A DNA stretch of 64,000 nt from Flagellimonas aquimarina (GTDB lineage: Bacteria > Bacteroidota > Bacteroidia > Flavobacteriales > Flavobacteriaceae): positions 1 to 64,000 of the forward strand of contig NZ_QGEG01000004.1 in NCBI RefSeq assembly GCF_003149745.1. The letters are read 5' to 3'. A program made the position numbers and the translations under genes. The notes under the pieces were generated by a model. The model ran no database searches and had not been told where the DNA came from. It saw nothing but the letters and a program-made list of their open reading frames with translations. Positions 8,774-16,790 of this stretch are shown piece by piece; within the stretch, counting starts at the first letter, position 1, and every line of letters starts with the position of its first letter.

Positions 8774-10186
8774 CTAGGCCCGTTTTTCCAAAAGTACAAC
8801 ATTTTCTACGTGATGTGTTTGCGGAAACATATCAACAGGTTGTACTCTTGTCACTTGATATTTTTCATTTAAAATCGCTAAATCCCTTGCCTGTGTTGCA
8901 CTATTGCAACTTACGTAAACTATTTTCTTGGGCGAAATCTGTAAAAGTTGTTCTACCACTAATTTATGCATTCCGTCCCTAGGAGGATCAGTTACAATTA
9001 CGTCTGGTTGTCCATGTTGTTCTATAAATGAGCGATTAAATATTTTTTTCATATCGCCTACAAAAAACTCCACATTGGAAATATTGTTGTTGAGCGCATT
9101 ATTTTTTGCGTCTTCTATTGCTTCTGGAACCGATTCTACACCAATTACCTTCCTTGCTTTTTTAGATATAAATTGAGCAATGGTTCCCGTTCCTGTGTAT
9201 AGGTCGTAAACAAGCTCGTCTCCAGTTAGGTTTGCAAAATCCCGTGTTACTTTATAAAGTTCATGGGCTTGCTCTGAGTTGGTTTGATAAAATGATTTAG
9301 CATTTATTTTAAACTTCAGCCCCTCCATTTCTTCAAAAATATGGTCCCTACCCGCAAAGCAGATTACTTCTTGGTCATAAATGGTGTCATTTTGTTTTTG
9401 GTTGATGACATATAGCAATGATGTGATTTCTGGGAAGGTTTGTTTTATATGGTTCAACAACAGCTCCCTTTTCTTTGGATCATCTTCAAAAAATTGAATC
9501 AGCAGCATAATTTCCCCTGTAGAAGTTGTTCTGAGCATCATGGTTCGTAACAATCCCTGCTGTTGTCTGGGATTAAAAAATGCAAATCCATTTTTACTGG
9601 CAAAGTCTTTGATTTCCAACCTAATTGCATTGGATGGGTCTTCTTGCAAGTGACATTTTTTAATGTCAAGAATTTTATCCCACATACCGGGAATATGAAA
9701 ACCCAATGCGTTTCTATCTTCAATCTGAGATTCTGAATCTATCTCTTCTTGGGTCAACCAACGACTACTAGAGAATGAAAACTCCATCTTGTTTCTATAG
9801 AAATACTGTTTTTTGGAACCAAGAATTGGAGTTGTTTCCGGTAGCTCAAGATTTCCTATGCGCTTTAAGTTGTTTTCGACTTCCTTTTGTTTAAAATGGA
9901 GTTGATGTTCATATGCCATGTGCTGCCATTTGCACCCGCCACAAACTCCAAAATGCTCACATTGAGGTGTGGTCCTTTTTTTGGACAATGTATGAAAATG
10001 TGTTGCTATACCTTCAAAAAATGCCTTTCTCTTCTTTGTGGTCATTACATCCACAACATCTCCTGGTACGGCATTAGATAGAAATATAATTCTACCATCA
10101 GGGGCTTTTCCAACAGATTTTCCTTTTGCTCCTGCATCTATTACTTCAACATTTTCAAACGTTTGTCGACTTCTTTTTTTGCGCAT
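8774..10186 (-). CDS. rlmD: 23S rRNA (uracil-5-)-methyltransferase RlmD
   Basis: TrmA-family RNA m5U methyltransferase, 470 residues. An N-terminal TRAM domain covers about 5-62. An iron-sulphur cluster set follows with C76, C82, C85 (CEHFGVCGGC) and C178. The SAM domain has DLYTGTGTIAQ, and the nucleophile lies in YVSCNSAT with DPPRDG just before it. The start MRKKRSRQ was chosen; the frame extends 32 codons further upstream, but that extension is unlike the family. RlmD methylates U1939 in E. coli; RlmC- or RlmCD-like specificity cannot be excluded. It is divergent from an ECF sigma gene. Confidence 0.9.
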   Translation of the reverse strand: MRKKRSRQTFENVEVIDAGAKGKSVGKAPDGRIIFLSNAVPGDVVDVMTTKKRKAFFEGIATHFHTLSKKRTTPQCEHFGVCGGCKWQHMAYEHQLHFKQKEVENNLKRIGNLELPETTPILGSKKQYFYRNKMEFSFSSSRWLTQEEIDSESQIEDRNALGFHIPGMWDKILDIKKCHLQEDPSNAIRLEIKDFASKNGFAFFNPRQQQGLLRTMMLRTTSTGEIMLLIQFFEDDPKKRELLLNHIKQTFPEITSLLYVINQKQNDTIYDQEVICFAGRDHIFEEMEGLKFKINAKSFYQTNSEQAHELYKVTRDFANLTGDELVYDLYTGTGTIAQFISKKARKVIGVESVPEAIEDAKNNALNNNISNVEFFVGDMKKIFNRSFIEQHGQPDVIVTDPPRDGMHKLVVEQLLQISPKKIVYVSCNSATQARDLAILNEKYQVTRVQPVDMFPQTHHVENVVLLEKRA

Positions 10187-10218
10187 TTGGCAAAAGTAAG
10201 AATAGGTTTCTATTAAGA

Positions 10219-10231
10219 ACAAGTAACTTGT
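10219..10231. promoter_or_regulatory. Short perfect dyad between rlmD and the sigma gene
   Basis: ACAAGT-A-ACTTGT is a perfect 6-bp inverted repeat around one base. It lies 33 bp upstream of the rlmD start and 74 bp upstream of the divergent ECF sigma gene. Its position fits an operator, but no binding protein can be named. Confidence 0.3.
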
Positions 10232-10304
10232 AAAAATGAATGGGTAAAAAGCGTTCTTTTTTGAACCTTTCCAATATTCCACTGTCTATAGGTTAGTATT
10301 TGAT

Positions 10305-10850
10305 ATGAAAACAACGGAAAAAGTTTTTGATGGGTTAGTGGTATTGGAATATCAATCTGGTAATAAAAAATCATTGTCCATATTAGTAAAGAGACATCAT
10401 GCTAGATTGTGCAGGCATTCGTATAGGTACACATATGATTTTGAAGCTTCCAAGGATATTGTTCAGGATTCGTGGAAGGTCATAATTAGTAAACTGTACA
10501 CGCTTAAAGACCCCAATTCTTTTAGCAGTTGGGCCACCAAAATTGTTACAAGAAAGTCCTTAGATCATCTGAGCAGACTAAAAAGAACTAAAAAGAACAT
10601 TGAAAGCATTCATAAAGGTTCAATAATCAATGATGTTACTGATGACAAAGAAGCTGAGATAAGAAAACTTCTTTTAGCAATTAAAGAATTGCCGGAGAAT
10701 CAGCAAATGGTATTGAAGCTATTTTACTTAGAAGAATATTCGTTAAAGGAAATCAGCAGCATACTTAACGTATCAATAGGGACAACAAAATCAAGGTTGT
10801 TCCATGCTAGGGAAAAATTAAAAGGAATTTTAAAGACAAAAAAAAGATGA
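10305..10850 (+). CDS. ECF-type RNA polymerase sigma factor
   Basis: A 181-residue sigma-70 family protein of the ECF group. Region 2 lies at about 25-95 (ASKDIVQDSW, then a WATKIVTRKSLDHL segment). Region 4 lies at about 125-175, with the helix-turn-helix YSLKEISSILNVSIGTTKSR. It lacks regions 1 and 3, as ECF factors do. The following gene overlaps by 4 bp and encodes a small membrane protein, the usual place for an anti-sigma factor. The signal that activates it is unknown. Confidence 0.9.
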   Translation: MKTTEKVFDGLVVLEYQSGNKKSLSILVKRHHARLCRHSYRYTYDFEASKDIVQDSWKVIISKLYTLKDPNSFSSWATKIVTRKSLDHLSRLKRTKKNIESIHKGSIINDVTDDKEAEIRKLLLAIKELPENQQMVLKLFYLEEYSLKEISSILNVSIGTTKSRLFHAREKLKGILKTKKR

Positions 10851-11233
10851 AAAAAGACATTGAGAAAATAGACGAGCTTATTAAAGAAGCACTAACCCAA
10901 GAAGAGGCAAAGTTTTATGATGACCTTGGAGAACAAAACATTATTGAAAAGCTTGGAAGTGTATTTAAAGGAAAAACAGGATGGTTGGCCATTATTATGA
11001 ATTTGTTTAACCTGATTATTTTTGGATTGCTCATATTTTGTGTTGTTCAATTTTTAAATACAGAGATTACTAATGAGCTTATTAAATGGGGAACTGGAAT
11101 ATTTGCTTGCCTAATCTTTATGGGTATGATAAAACTGTTTGTATGGATGCAAATGGACAAAAATGATATTTTAAGAGAACTTAAGCGATTGGAGCTGCAA
11201 ATATCAACTTTATCTCATAAAAAGAATGACTGA
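10847..11233 (+). CDS. Small membrane protein coupled to the ECF sigma factor
   Basis: A 128-residue protein with a hydrophilic N-terminus (about 1-42), two membrane helices (about 45-68 and 78-100) and a charged C-terminal helix. It resembles flavobacterial DUF6768-type proteins, from memory. The overlap with the sigma gene (ATGA) implies translational coupling. By position it may hold the sigma factor at the membrane, but it has no zinc-binding HxxxCxxC motif of classical anti-sigma factors. The anti-sigma role is therefore an inference. Confidence 0.78.
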   Translation: MKKDIEKIDELIKEALTQEEAKFYDDLGEQNIIEKLGSVFKGKTGWLAIIMNLFNLIIFGLLIFCVVQFLNTEITNELIKWGTGIFACLIFMGMIKLFVWMQMDKNDILRELKRLELQISTLSHKKND

Positions 11234-11281
11234 TTAAAACAAGACAATCTTTTAAGTTTGAAAAAATATTTAATAATTTAG

Positions 11282-11345
11282 CAGCTCTTCAGGGATGATT
11301 TCTCTCCCACGCTGAATTTTCGAGACTTCGAAAGGATAAAGGTAT
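11282..11345 (+). ncRNA. Candidate structured leader upstream of rocD
   Basis: The 151-bp gap before rocD contains a stretch richer in G and C than its surroundings that can fold. CAGC (11282-11285) pairs with GCTG (11311-11314) around an inner GGGA/TCCC stem (11292-11295 with 11305-11308). A second hairpin TTTCGA-GACT-TCGAAA follows at 11318-11333. No T-run follows, so it is not a terminator. It could be a cis-regulatory leader or a small RNA. No known riboswitch class was recognised. Confidence 0.35.
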
Positions 11346-11384
11346 TGCAGGAATGGTTATTTTATTAATTCAAAAACAATTAAA

Positions 11385-12665
11385 ATGGCTGTTTTAGAAC
11401 ATTTAACATCGCAACAAGCGATAGATTTAGAAAACAAGTACGGAGCACACAATTATCACCCACTTCCTGTGGTATTAAATAGGGGAGAAGGTGTCTTTGT
11501 ATGGGATGTGGAAGGCAAGAAGTATTATGACTTCTTATCCGCCTACTCGGCCGTAAATCAAGGACATTGTCACCCAAAAATTGTTGGGGCAATGACAGAA
11601 CAGGCCAAAACGTTGACCTTAACGTCAAGGGCTTTCTACAATGATATGTTGGGTAGGTATGAGGAGTATGCTACTTCTACGTTTAAGTTTGATAAACTTT
11701 TACCCATGAATACTGGCGCAGAGGCAGTGGAAACTGCTTTGAAAATCTGTAGACGTTGGGCATATGAGAAAAAAGGAATTCCAGAGAATCAGGCAAAGAT
11801 TATTGTATGCGAGAACAATTTTCATGGGAGAACAACAACGATCATTTCATTCTCCAATGACGCCGTAGCAAGAAAAAATTATGGTCCGTACACGGAAGGC
11901 TTTATACAAATTGAATATGATAATTTGTCCGCTTTGGAAGAAGCTCTGGTAAACAATACAAATGTTGCCGGGTTTTTAGTTGAACCTATTCAAGGTGAAG
12001 CTGGGGTCTATGTACCATCTGAAGGTTACCTGAAAGCTGCGAAGTCACTTTGTGAAAAGTACAATGTACTTTTTATTGCTGATGAGGTGCAGACTGGTAT
12101 TGCACGTACAGGACGATTATTGGCAACATGTGGAAACTGCTCGTGCAGTGATAAGCATTGCAGCGGTACACCAGATGTAAAACCAGATGTTTTGATATTG
12201 GGCAAGGCCATTTCTGGCGGAGCATATCCTATATCTGCAGTTTTGGCCAATGATGCTGTTATGGATGTAATTACCCCGGGTAGTCATGGAAGTACTTTTG
12301 GAGGTAACCCCGTAGCCGCCGCCGTTGGTATTGCCGCTTTAGAGGTGGTCAAAGATGAGGACCTGGCACAAAATGCTTTTGATTTGGGCGAAATCTTTAG
12401 AGCAGAACTCGAGAAATTTGTCTCAACATGTGACTTAGTCATAAAAGTTAGGGGAAAAGGGTTGCTCAATGCAATAGTTATAAATGATAGCGAAGACAGT
12501 TCAACAGCATGGGATATATGTATGGCTTTAAAAGAAAATGGTCTTTTGGCAAAACCAACTCATGGTAACATCATTCGTTTTGCACCGCCTTTGGTCATGA
12601 ACCGAGAACAGTTGCTGGATTGTGTTTCGATAATTATAAAAACACTACAAGAATTTGAGAAATAA
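11385..12665 (+). CDS. rocD: Ornithine--oxo-acid transaminase
   Basis: PLP-dependent class III aminotransferase, 426 residues, that turns ornithine and 2-oxoglutarate into glutamate-5-semialdehyde and glutamate in the cytosol. The N-terminal EHLTSQQAI...NYHPLPVV segment is specific for ornithine aminotransferases. The PLP lysine is K274 in LGKAISGGAYP, and D233 (IADEVQTG) pairs with the pyridine nitrogen. An insertion between about 248 and 265 carries four cysteines and a histidine (C249, C252, C254, H258, C259), which simple family members lack. It is monocistronic, with a folded leader before it and a strong terminator behind. Confidence 0.93.
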   Translation: MAVLEHLTSQQAIDLENKYGAHNYHPLPVVLNRGEGVFVWDVEGKKYYDFLSAYSAVNQGHCHPKIVGAMTEQAKTLTLTSRAFYNDMLGRYEEYATSTFKFDKLLPMNTGAEAVETALKICRRWAYEKKGIPENQAKIIVCENNFHGRTTTIISFSNDAVARKNYGPYTEGFIQIEYDNLSALEEALVNNTNVAGFLVEPIQGEAGVYVPSEGYLKAAKSLCEKYNVLFIADEVQTGIARTGRLLATCGNCSCSDKHCSGTPDVKPDVLILGKAISGGAYPISAVLANDAVMDVITPGSHGSTFGGNPVAAAVGIAALEVVKDEDLAQNAFDLGEIFRAELEKFVSTCDLVIKVRGKGLLNAIVINDSEDSSTAWDICMALKENGLLAKPTHGNIIRFAPPLVMNREQLLDCVSIIIKTLQEFEK

Positions 12666-12690
12666 AAAAAGCCCCGATAAGGGGCTTTTT
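12666..12690. terminator. Bidirectional terminator between rocD and the convergent gene
   Basis: A perfect 10-bp stem AAAAAGCCCC/GGGGCTTTTT closes a GATAA loop. The A-run on one side and T-run on the other make it work on both strands, one base after the rocD stop and 20 bp before the convergent stop. Confidence 0.9.
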
Positions 12691-12710
12691 AATATAAAAA
12701 CTTGAGTTAA

Positions 12711-14033
12711 TTAAGGGGCTGAGGCCCCACCTTTTGCTTTTGACCTTCGCAATTGACGCTGTATTTTCTTGATAGCGGATTCAATGGACTTTTCAGGCTC
12801 TATGATATTGTATTCACCCCAAAAGTCGGGATCGGAAAACCCGAGGGCTTCATCACTTAAAATAATGGATTTTTTAAGTCTCTCCCTGTTTTTTGGCAGT
12901 TCGCCGGTAATGTTTTTTTCCCAATCGGTAACGGCCATTTCTGCTGTCATGCTATATACCGAGTTGAATAACTTGTCCTCCCAATCCACTTTAAATTCTA
13001 ATAGGACATTACTATAGCCGTAGTACCATTTTCCTCCTTTTTCCCTATAATCAACGCGGTAAGCAACCTCTGTGGGCCATACATCCACTCTTGCAGGTTT
13101 TCTGCGAACAAAAAGCCTAGCAGCTTTTTCCCTATCAGTTATGTTTAGGGTATAGATAGCACTGGTCAAGGTTCTGTTTTCAACATCAATAAAGAGTTCG
13201 CCTGTATATAGAGGCTCAGTAATGGTTTCTAGCTGTTTAAACTTAATTACATAAATAAGCTTATCATTTATTCTTGTGGAACGGCTAAACGTGAATTTAT
13301 AATCCGAAATGGATCCTTCTGCAAAAATATACTCTGGATACTTTATAATATCAACATATAGGGTATTGAAAGGCCCTCCCTGTAATTTAAGGGCAACAGT
13401 ATCGAGTTTACTGTAATCTGTGCTTTTTCTTGCTTTGTAAAGTTCAACAGCATCTTTTCGCAATGAGCTGTAAGGGGTTTTATAAATATTAACTACGGCT
13501 TCTGATAGTGATACGTTCTTTCTTCTTTTTTTAATGGTTTCTCTATAAAAAGCAGTCATTAAAGTTGGGTCATCAAAGTAATTGTCCCCTTTTCTTGCCA
13601 ATGTTTCCTTAACCAACGCCGCAGCATCTTTTGGAGCATTAATGTTAACTTCAGAAAGTTCAGTTACAGAAATTATAAGTGAAATCCTGTTCTTATTTGG
13701 TTTTAATTGTGAAAGAGGAATATTTTTACTCTTGTATCCTAAAAAGGATACCACTACCGTCGCATCTGTTATGCTTTCCGGGATTTTTAAAAGAAAGCTC
13801 CCTTCTGTATTTGTAATTGTACTAATGTTGGTCCCTTCAACGGAAAGTGTGGCAAAAACCAATGCCTTCTTGGAAGATGCATCAATTACTTCTCCTTTAT
13901 ACTGCTTGTAATTTTCTGTTTTTTCTTGTTGCTGAAACGCAAATACATTTGTTGTTCCAAATGCCAAAACGCATAGTACTGAGAGTATTACGGTCAGGGT
14001 CTTTTTTTGAATTCTATGGCATCTTTCATACAT
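12711..14033 (-). CDS. Carboxypeptidase-regulatory-like domain protein, exported
   Basis: A 440-residue exported protein. The signal peptide spans about 12-33 with a long charged N-region (MYERCHRIQKK). A CarboxypepD_reg-like beta-sandwich follows at about 45-125 (GEVIDASSKKALVFATLSVEG, GFLLKIP-like turns). The remaining 300 residues are beta-rich and resemble the DUF5686-type barrel-associated proteins of Bacteroidota. Unusually for this phylum, a clear Shine-Dalgarno GGAGGAG stands just before the ATG and supports the start. Outer-membrane or periplasmic location is inferred. Function unknown. Confidence 0.82.
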   Translation of the reverse strand: MYERCHRIQKKTLTVILSVLCVLAFGTTNVFAFQQQEKTENYKQYKGEVIDASSKKALVFATLSVEGTNISTITNTEGSFLLKIPESITDATVVVSFLGYKSKNIPLSQLKPNKNRISLIISVTELSEVNINAPKDAAALVKETLARKGDNYFDDPTLMTAFYRETIKKRRKNVSLSEAVVNIYKTPYSSLRKDAVELYKARKSTDYSKLDTVALKLQGGPFNTLYVDIIKYPEYIFAEGSISDYKFTFSRSTRINDKLIYVIKFKQLETITEPLYTGELFIDVENRTLTSAIYTLNITDREKAARLFVRRKPARVDVWPTEVAYRVDYREKGGKWYYGYSNVLLEFKVDWEDKLFNSVYSMTAEMAVTDWEKNITGELPKNRERLKKSIILSDEALGFSDPDFWGEYNIIEPEKSIESAIKKIQRQLRRSKAKGGASAP

Positions 14034-14153
14034 AACTCCTCCGGTTTTTGGGTTAAAAACTACTACTCTAAATTAGTGATTTTTAATGATATAAAGAAAT
14101 CGTAGAGCTTTATAGAAAACAATTCTTAGGTTCTATTCCCATGAGAGAATATT

Positions 14154-16631
14154 TTAATCTACCATAAAAAGTGCATTGGCAAAAAATAGTTTGCCATTTT
14201 CCCAGAAACCTCGGAACAATGGGTTGTCAACCATATAGATAACCTGTCCTTTACCGGATTGCTCAACTCCAAAAACTAAAGAATTACCAATGTTTTTTTG
14301 GGCATCACTACCCGCAAAACCGGAAACAGGTTTTGTGTTGTTCTCCAGGTAAACTGCATTTCCATTTTTAAGATACTCATAGTTGGAATTTCCTAGCTTT
14401 AAAGTGAAATAGTTAGTTCCGTAACCATATGCCAATGGATGGGTATTATCCACTTTGGTTTTAAATATTGCTCCTGTAATGGCATTTTTGATGCGTTCTC
14501 TTTGCGTATTCTTATGTGGCTTAGGTTGAACTACTGTGGAATCTTTTGTTGATTTTTTCTTTTTGATACTAAATCCTTTTTCTCCATCAATGGCATTGAT
14601 GGCACCTCCCATAGCAATAATCTTACCGCCAGTTTTAACCCAGCCTTGCAGTTTTTTTAATTCATCTTCATTAAAGAAATCTCCATAACGACCACTTGGT
14701 AAAACCAATATGTGATAGTCCTTTAAATCAACTTTCTTAAAGTAATCGTTATCGATTACGGTTAATGGATAATGCAATTGTTGCTCAAAAAAGTTCCATA
14801 TTTCACCAAAACGATAGGTTGAAGTAGGCTTCCCTGACAGCACTGCAATTTTTGGCTTTGTAATCATTTGAACGTATGAAGACCCAAAATCCTTTCCAGT
14901 ATCTACAAAGCCGGTTTCAACGGATATAATCTGTGTTTGACTTTTCTCCCTGATCCGTTTTAGTACTTGAACAAAATCTGTTTTATATTGATTGTCCCCT
15001 TTGGTAATGATTAAGCTACCTCGCTTAAATGATTTACCTTTTAATGAGAAAGGATGGTCGGCTTTTCTAACTCTAATGCCTTCCTTAAGCAATTCCGCAA
15101 GAAAACGGGCATCTTCCATGCTATTCCAATCCACAACATGGGCATAGGCATTTTCTTTGAAAGTAGGAGGGCCGCCGCTAATATGAATAACAGGGTCCTC
15201 AGAATTGGTTTTATCAAAATATGTTGCGTTTACCTCAGATTCTGTAGCCACGGCATCAAGTCCGTAAGCATAAGGCAGGGACCAAGCGGTAATATCATAG
15301 GTAAGCGAATCGCTTAGTTTTGCTTTGGGTTCGAACAGCACCTTTACCAAAGTTCCCTTGGACTGATTGGTTGAAACTACCAAACTGTTTTCAGAAATAG
15401 ACATACTTCCATTGGCACCGGTTTGATACCTGAATCCTTTTACAGATTTTACGTTAGGGCTGCCGAATTCAATGTTATGTTTGGAGAGTAATCTTTTTAA
15501 TGCAACAATTTTATCTACATCTCCATTCAATACATAGCTCTTATACTTGAAGTTTTTGTTTTGATAGAATTTTCTAAATTCAGTGTTTAGCTTATCTGCA
15601 TTTTGTGAAGAGACTTCTATTGTGGATAAACCTGTGGTATAGTGATGCGCAATACGATCTTTTAGAGTTAAGGTATCTCCAATTCTTGTGATTACCCCTA
15701 AGCCTCCGCGTCCACTTCCACCTTGTTCATAGGTCATTCCAATAGCACCATTATAGGTAGGGTAGGTATCTCCATAACTGGGATAGAAAAGATCAAACAT
15801 TTCTTTGGTAAAATAGAACCAACCATTTGCATCAAAATATTTTGCATGATTTTTTCCAAGAGTAACCTGAAAATCTCTTTGAAAATCAGTAACCACTTCG
15901 TGATATGGTTCCGCTGCTGGAGCAAAAAAGTATGGATTATCTACTCCTTGCTCATGAAAATCTACATGTACGTGGGGCAGCCATTTATTGTATACTTTTA
16001 TGCGATGTTGACTTTCTACCTGGGTCAACCATGCCCAATCCCTGTTTAAATCAAACATATAGTGGTTGCTTCTACCGTTCCACCAACCTTCATTATGTTC
16101 CTTACTGTTGGGATCCACCTGGTATGGTTCATTTTTGTATTGGTTGTACCAATTAATATAGCGATCTCTTCCATCTGGATTTATACATGGATCCATTATG
16201 ATTACCGTATTTTCTAAGTAGGAACTTTTGGTCGTCAATAAATCATAAATAGTCTGCATAGATGCTTCTGTGCTAACACTTTCATTGCCATGGACGTTAT
16301 AGCTCAGCCAGACTATTGCTTTGGACGAATTTCCTGACCCTTGAGTATCTTTTAAATGTTCCTGTCTTATGCTCTCTAGGTTAGAAATATTTTCAGCAGA
16401 AGAAACATACATCAACAATAACGGTCTACGCTCGTTGGTTTGCCCATAAATGGTCAACTTTACCTGATTAGAGGCTTCTTTGGCCAAATATTCATAATAA
16501 TCTACTACTTCATGGTGTCTGGTAAATTCTGTGCCAAGCTCATACCCTAAAAATTCTGAAGGAGATTTTAGCTGTTGTGAGGATATTGTAAAAGAAATTA
16601 ATGCAAAAATTAGTAGTAAAAGTCTAGTCAT
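14154..16631 (-). CDS. M14-family zinc carboxypeptidase, large exported form
   Basis: An 825-residue exported metallopeptidase with a signal peptide (about 1-18). The M14 domain covers about 20-340. Zinc ligands are H114 and E117 (VHGNE), with the third in HVDFHEQG (H222 or H226). NPDGRDR carries the substrate-carboxylate arginine, and E302 in MTYEQGG is the likely general base. The C-terminal half contains a region resembling a class I glutamine amidotransferase-like fold (about 615-690) without a clear catalytic triad. Likely role: degradation of external peptides or peptidoglycan stems in the periplasm. It is divergent from bshC. Confidence 0.88.
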   Translation of the reverse strand: MTRLLLLIFALISFTISSQQLKSPSEFLGYELGTEFTRHHEVVDYYEYLAKEASNQVKLTIYGQTNERRPLLLMYVSSAENISNLESIRQEHLKDTQGSGNSSKAIVWLSYNVHGNESVSTEASMQTIYDLLTTKSSYLENTVIIMDPCINPDGRDRYINWYNQYKNEPYQVDPNSKEHNEGWWNGRSNHYMFDLNRDWAWLTQVESQHRIKVYNKWLPHVHVDFHEQGVDNPYFFAPAAEPYHEVVTDFQRDFQVTLGKNHAKYFDANGWFYFTKEMFDLFYPSYGDTYPTYNGAIGMTYEQGGSGRGGLGVITRIGDTLTLKDRIAHHYTTGLSTIEVSSQNADKLNTEFRKFYQNKNFKYKSYVLNGDVDKIVALKRLLSKHNIEFGSPNVKSVKGFRYQTGANGSMSISENSLVVSTNQSKGTLVKVLFEPKAKLSDSLTYDITAWSLPYAYGLDAVATESEVNATYFDKTNSEDPVIHISGGPPTFKENAYAHVVDWNSMEDARFLAELLKEGIRVRKADHPFSLKGKSFKRGSLIITKGDNQYKTDFVQVLKRIREKSQTQIISVETGFVDTGKDFGSSYVQMITKPKIAVLSGKPTSTYRFGEIWNFFEQQLHYPLTVIDNDYFKKVDLKDYHILVLPSGRYGDFFNEDELKKLQGWVKTGGKIIAMGGAINAIDGEKGFSIKKKKSTKDSTVVQPKPHKNTQRERIKNAITGAIFKTKVDNTHPLAYGYGTNYFTLKLGNSNYEYLKNGNAVYLENNTKPVSGFAGSDAQKNIGNSLVFGVEQSGKGQVIYMVDNPLFRGFWENGKLFFANALFMVD

Positions 16632-16763
16632 GAAAAGGTTAATTTGCTGAAATCAAATCTAACAATAAATTCCAGAATGACCATTCTTGTCCTATCAAGT
16701 GTTAGGTAAATTAACTAAAAATGTAATTAACGTATTTTTAGGAACTGAAAAAAAGAAGAGGAT

Positions 16764-16771
16764 TATCTTTA
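16764..16771 (+). promoter_or_regulatory. Probable -7 box of bshC
   Basis: TATCTTTA fits the Bacteroidota -7 consensus TAnnTTTG with one mismatch and lies 19 bp before the bshC ATG. No convincing -33 TTG was found at the right distance. Confidence 0.4.
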
Positions 16772-16790
16772 GCACGATATTAAAACTTTA

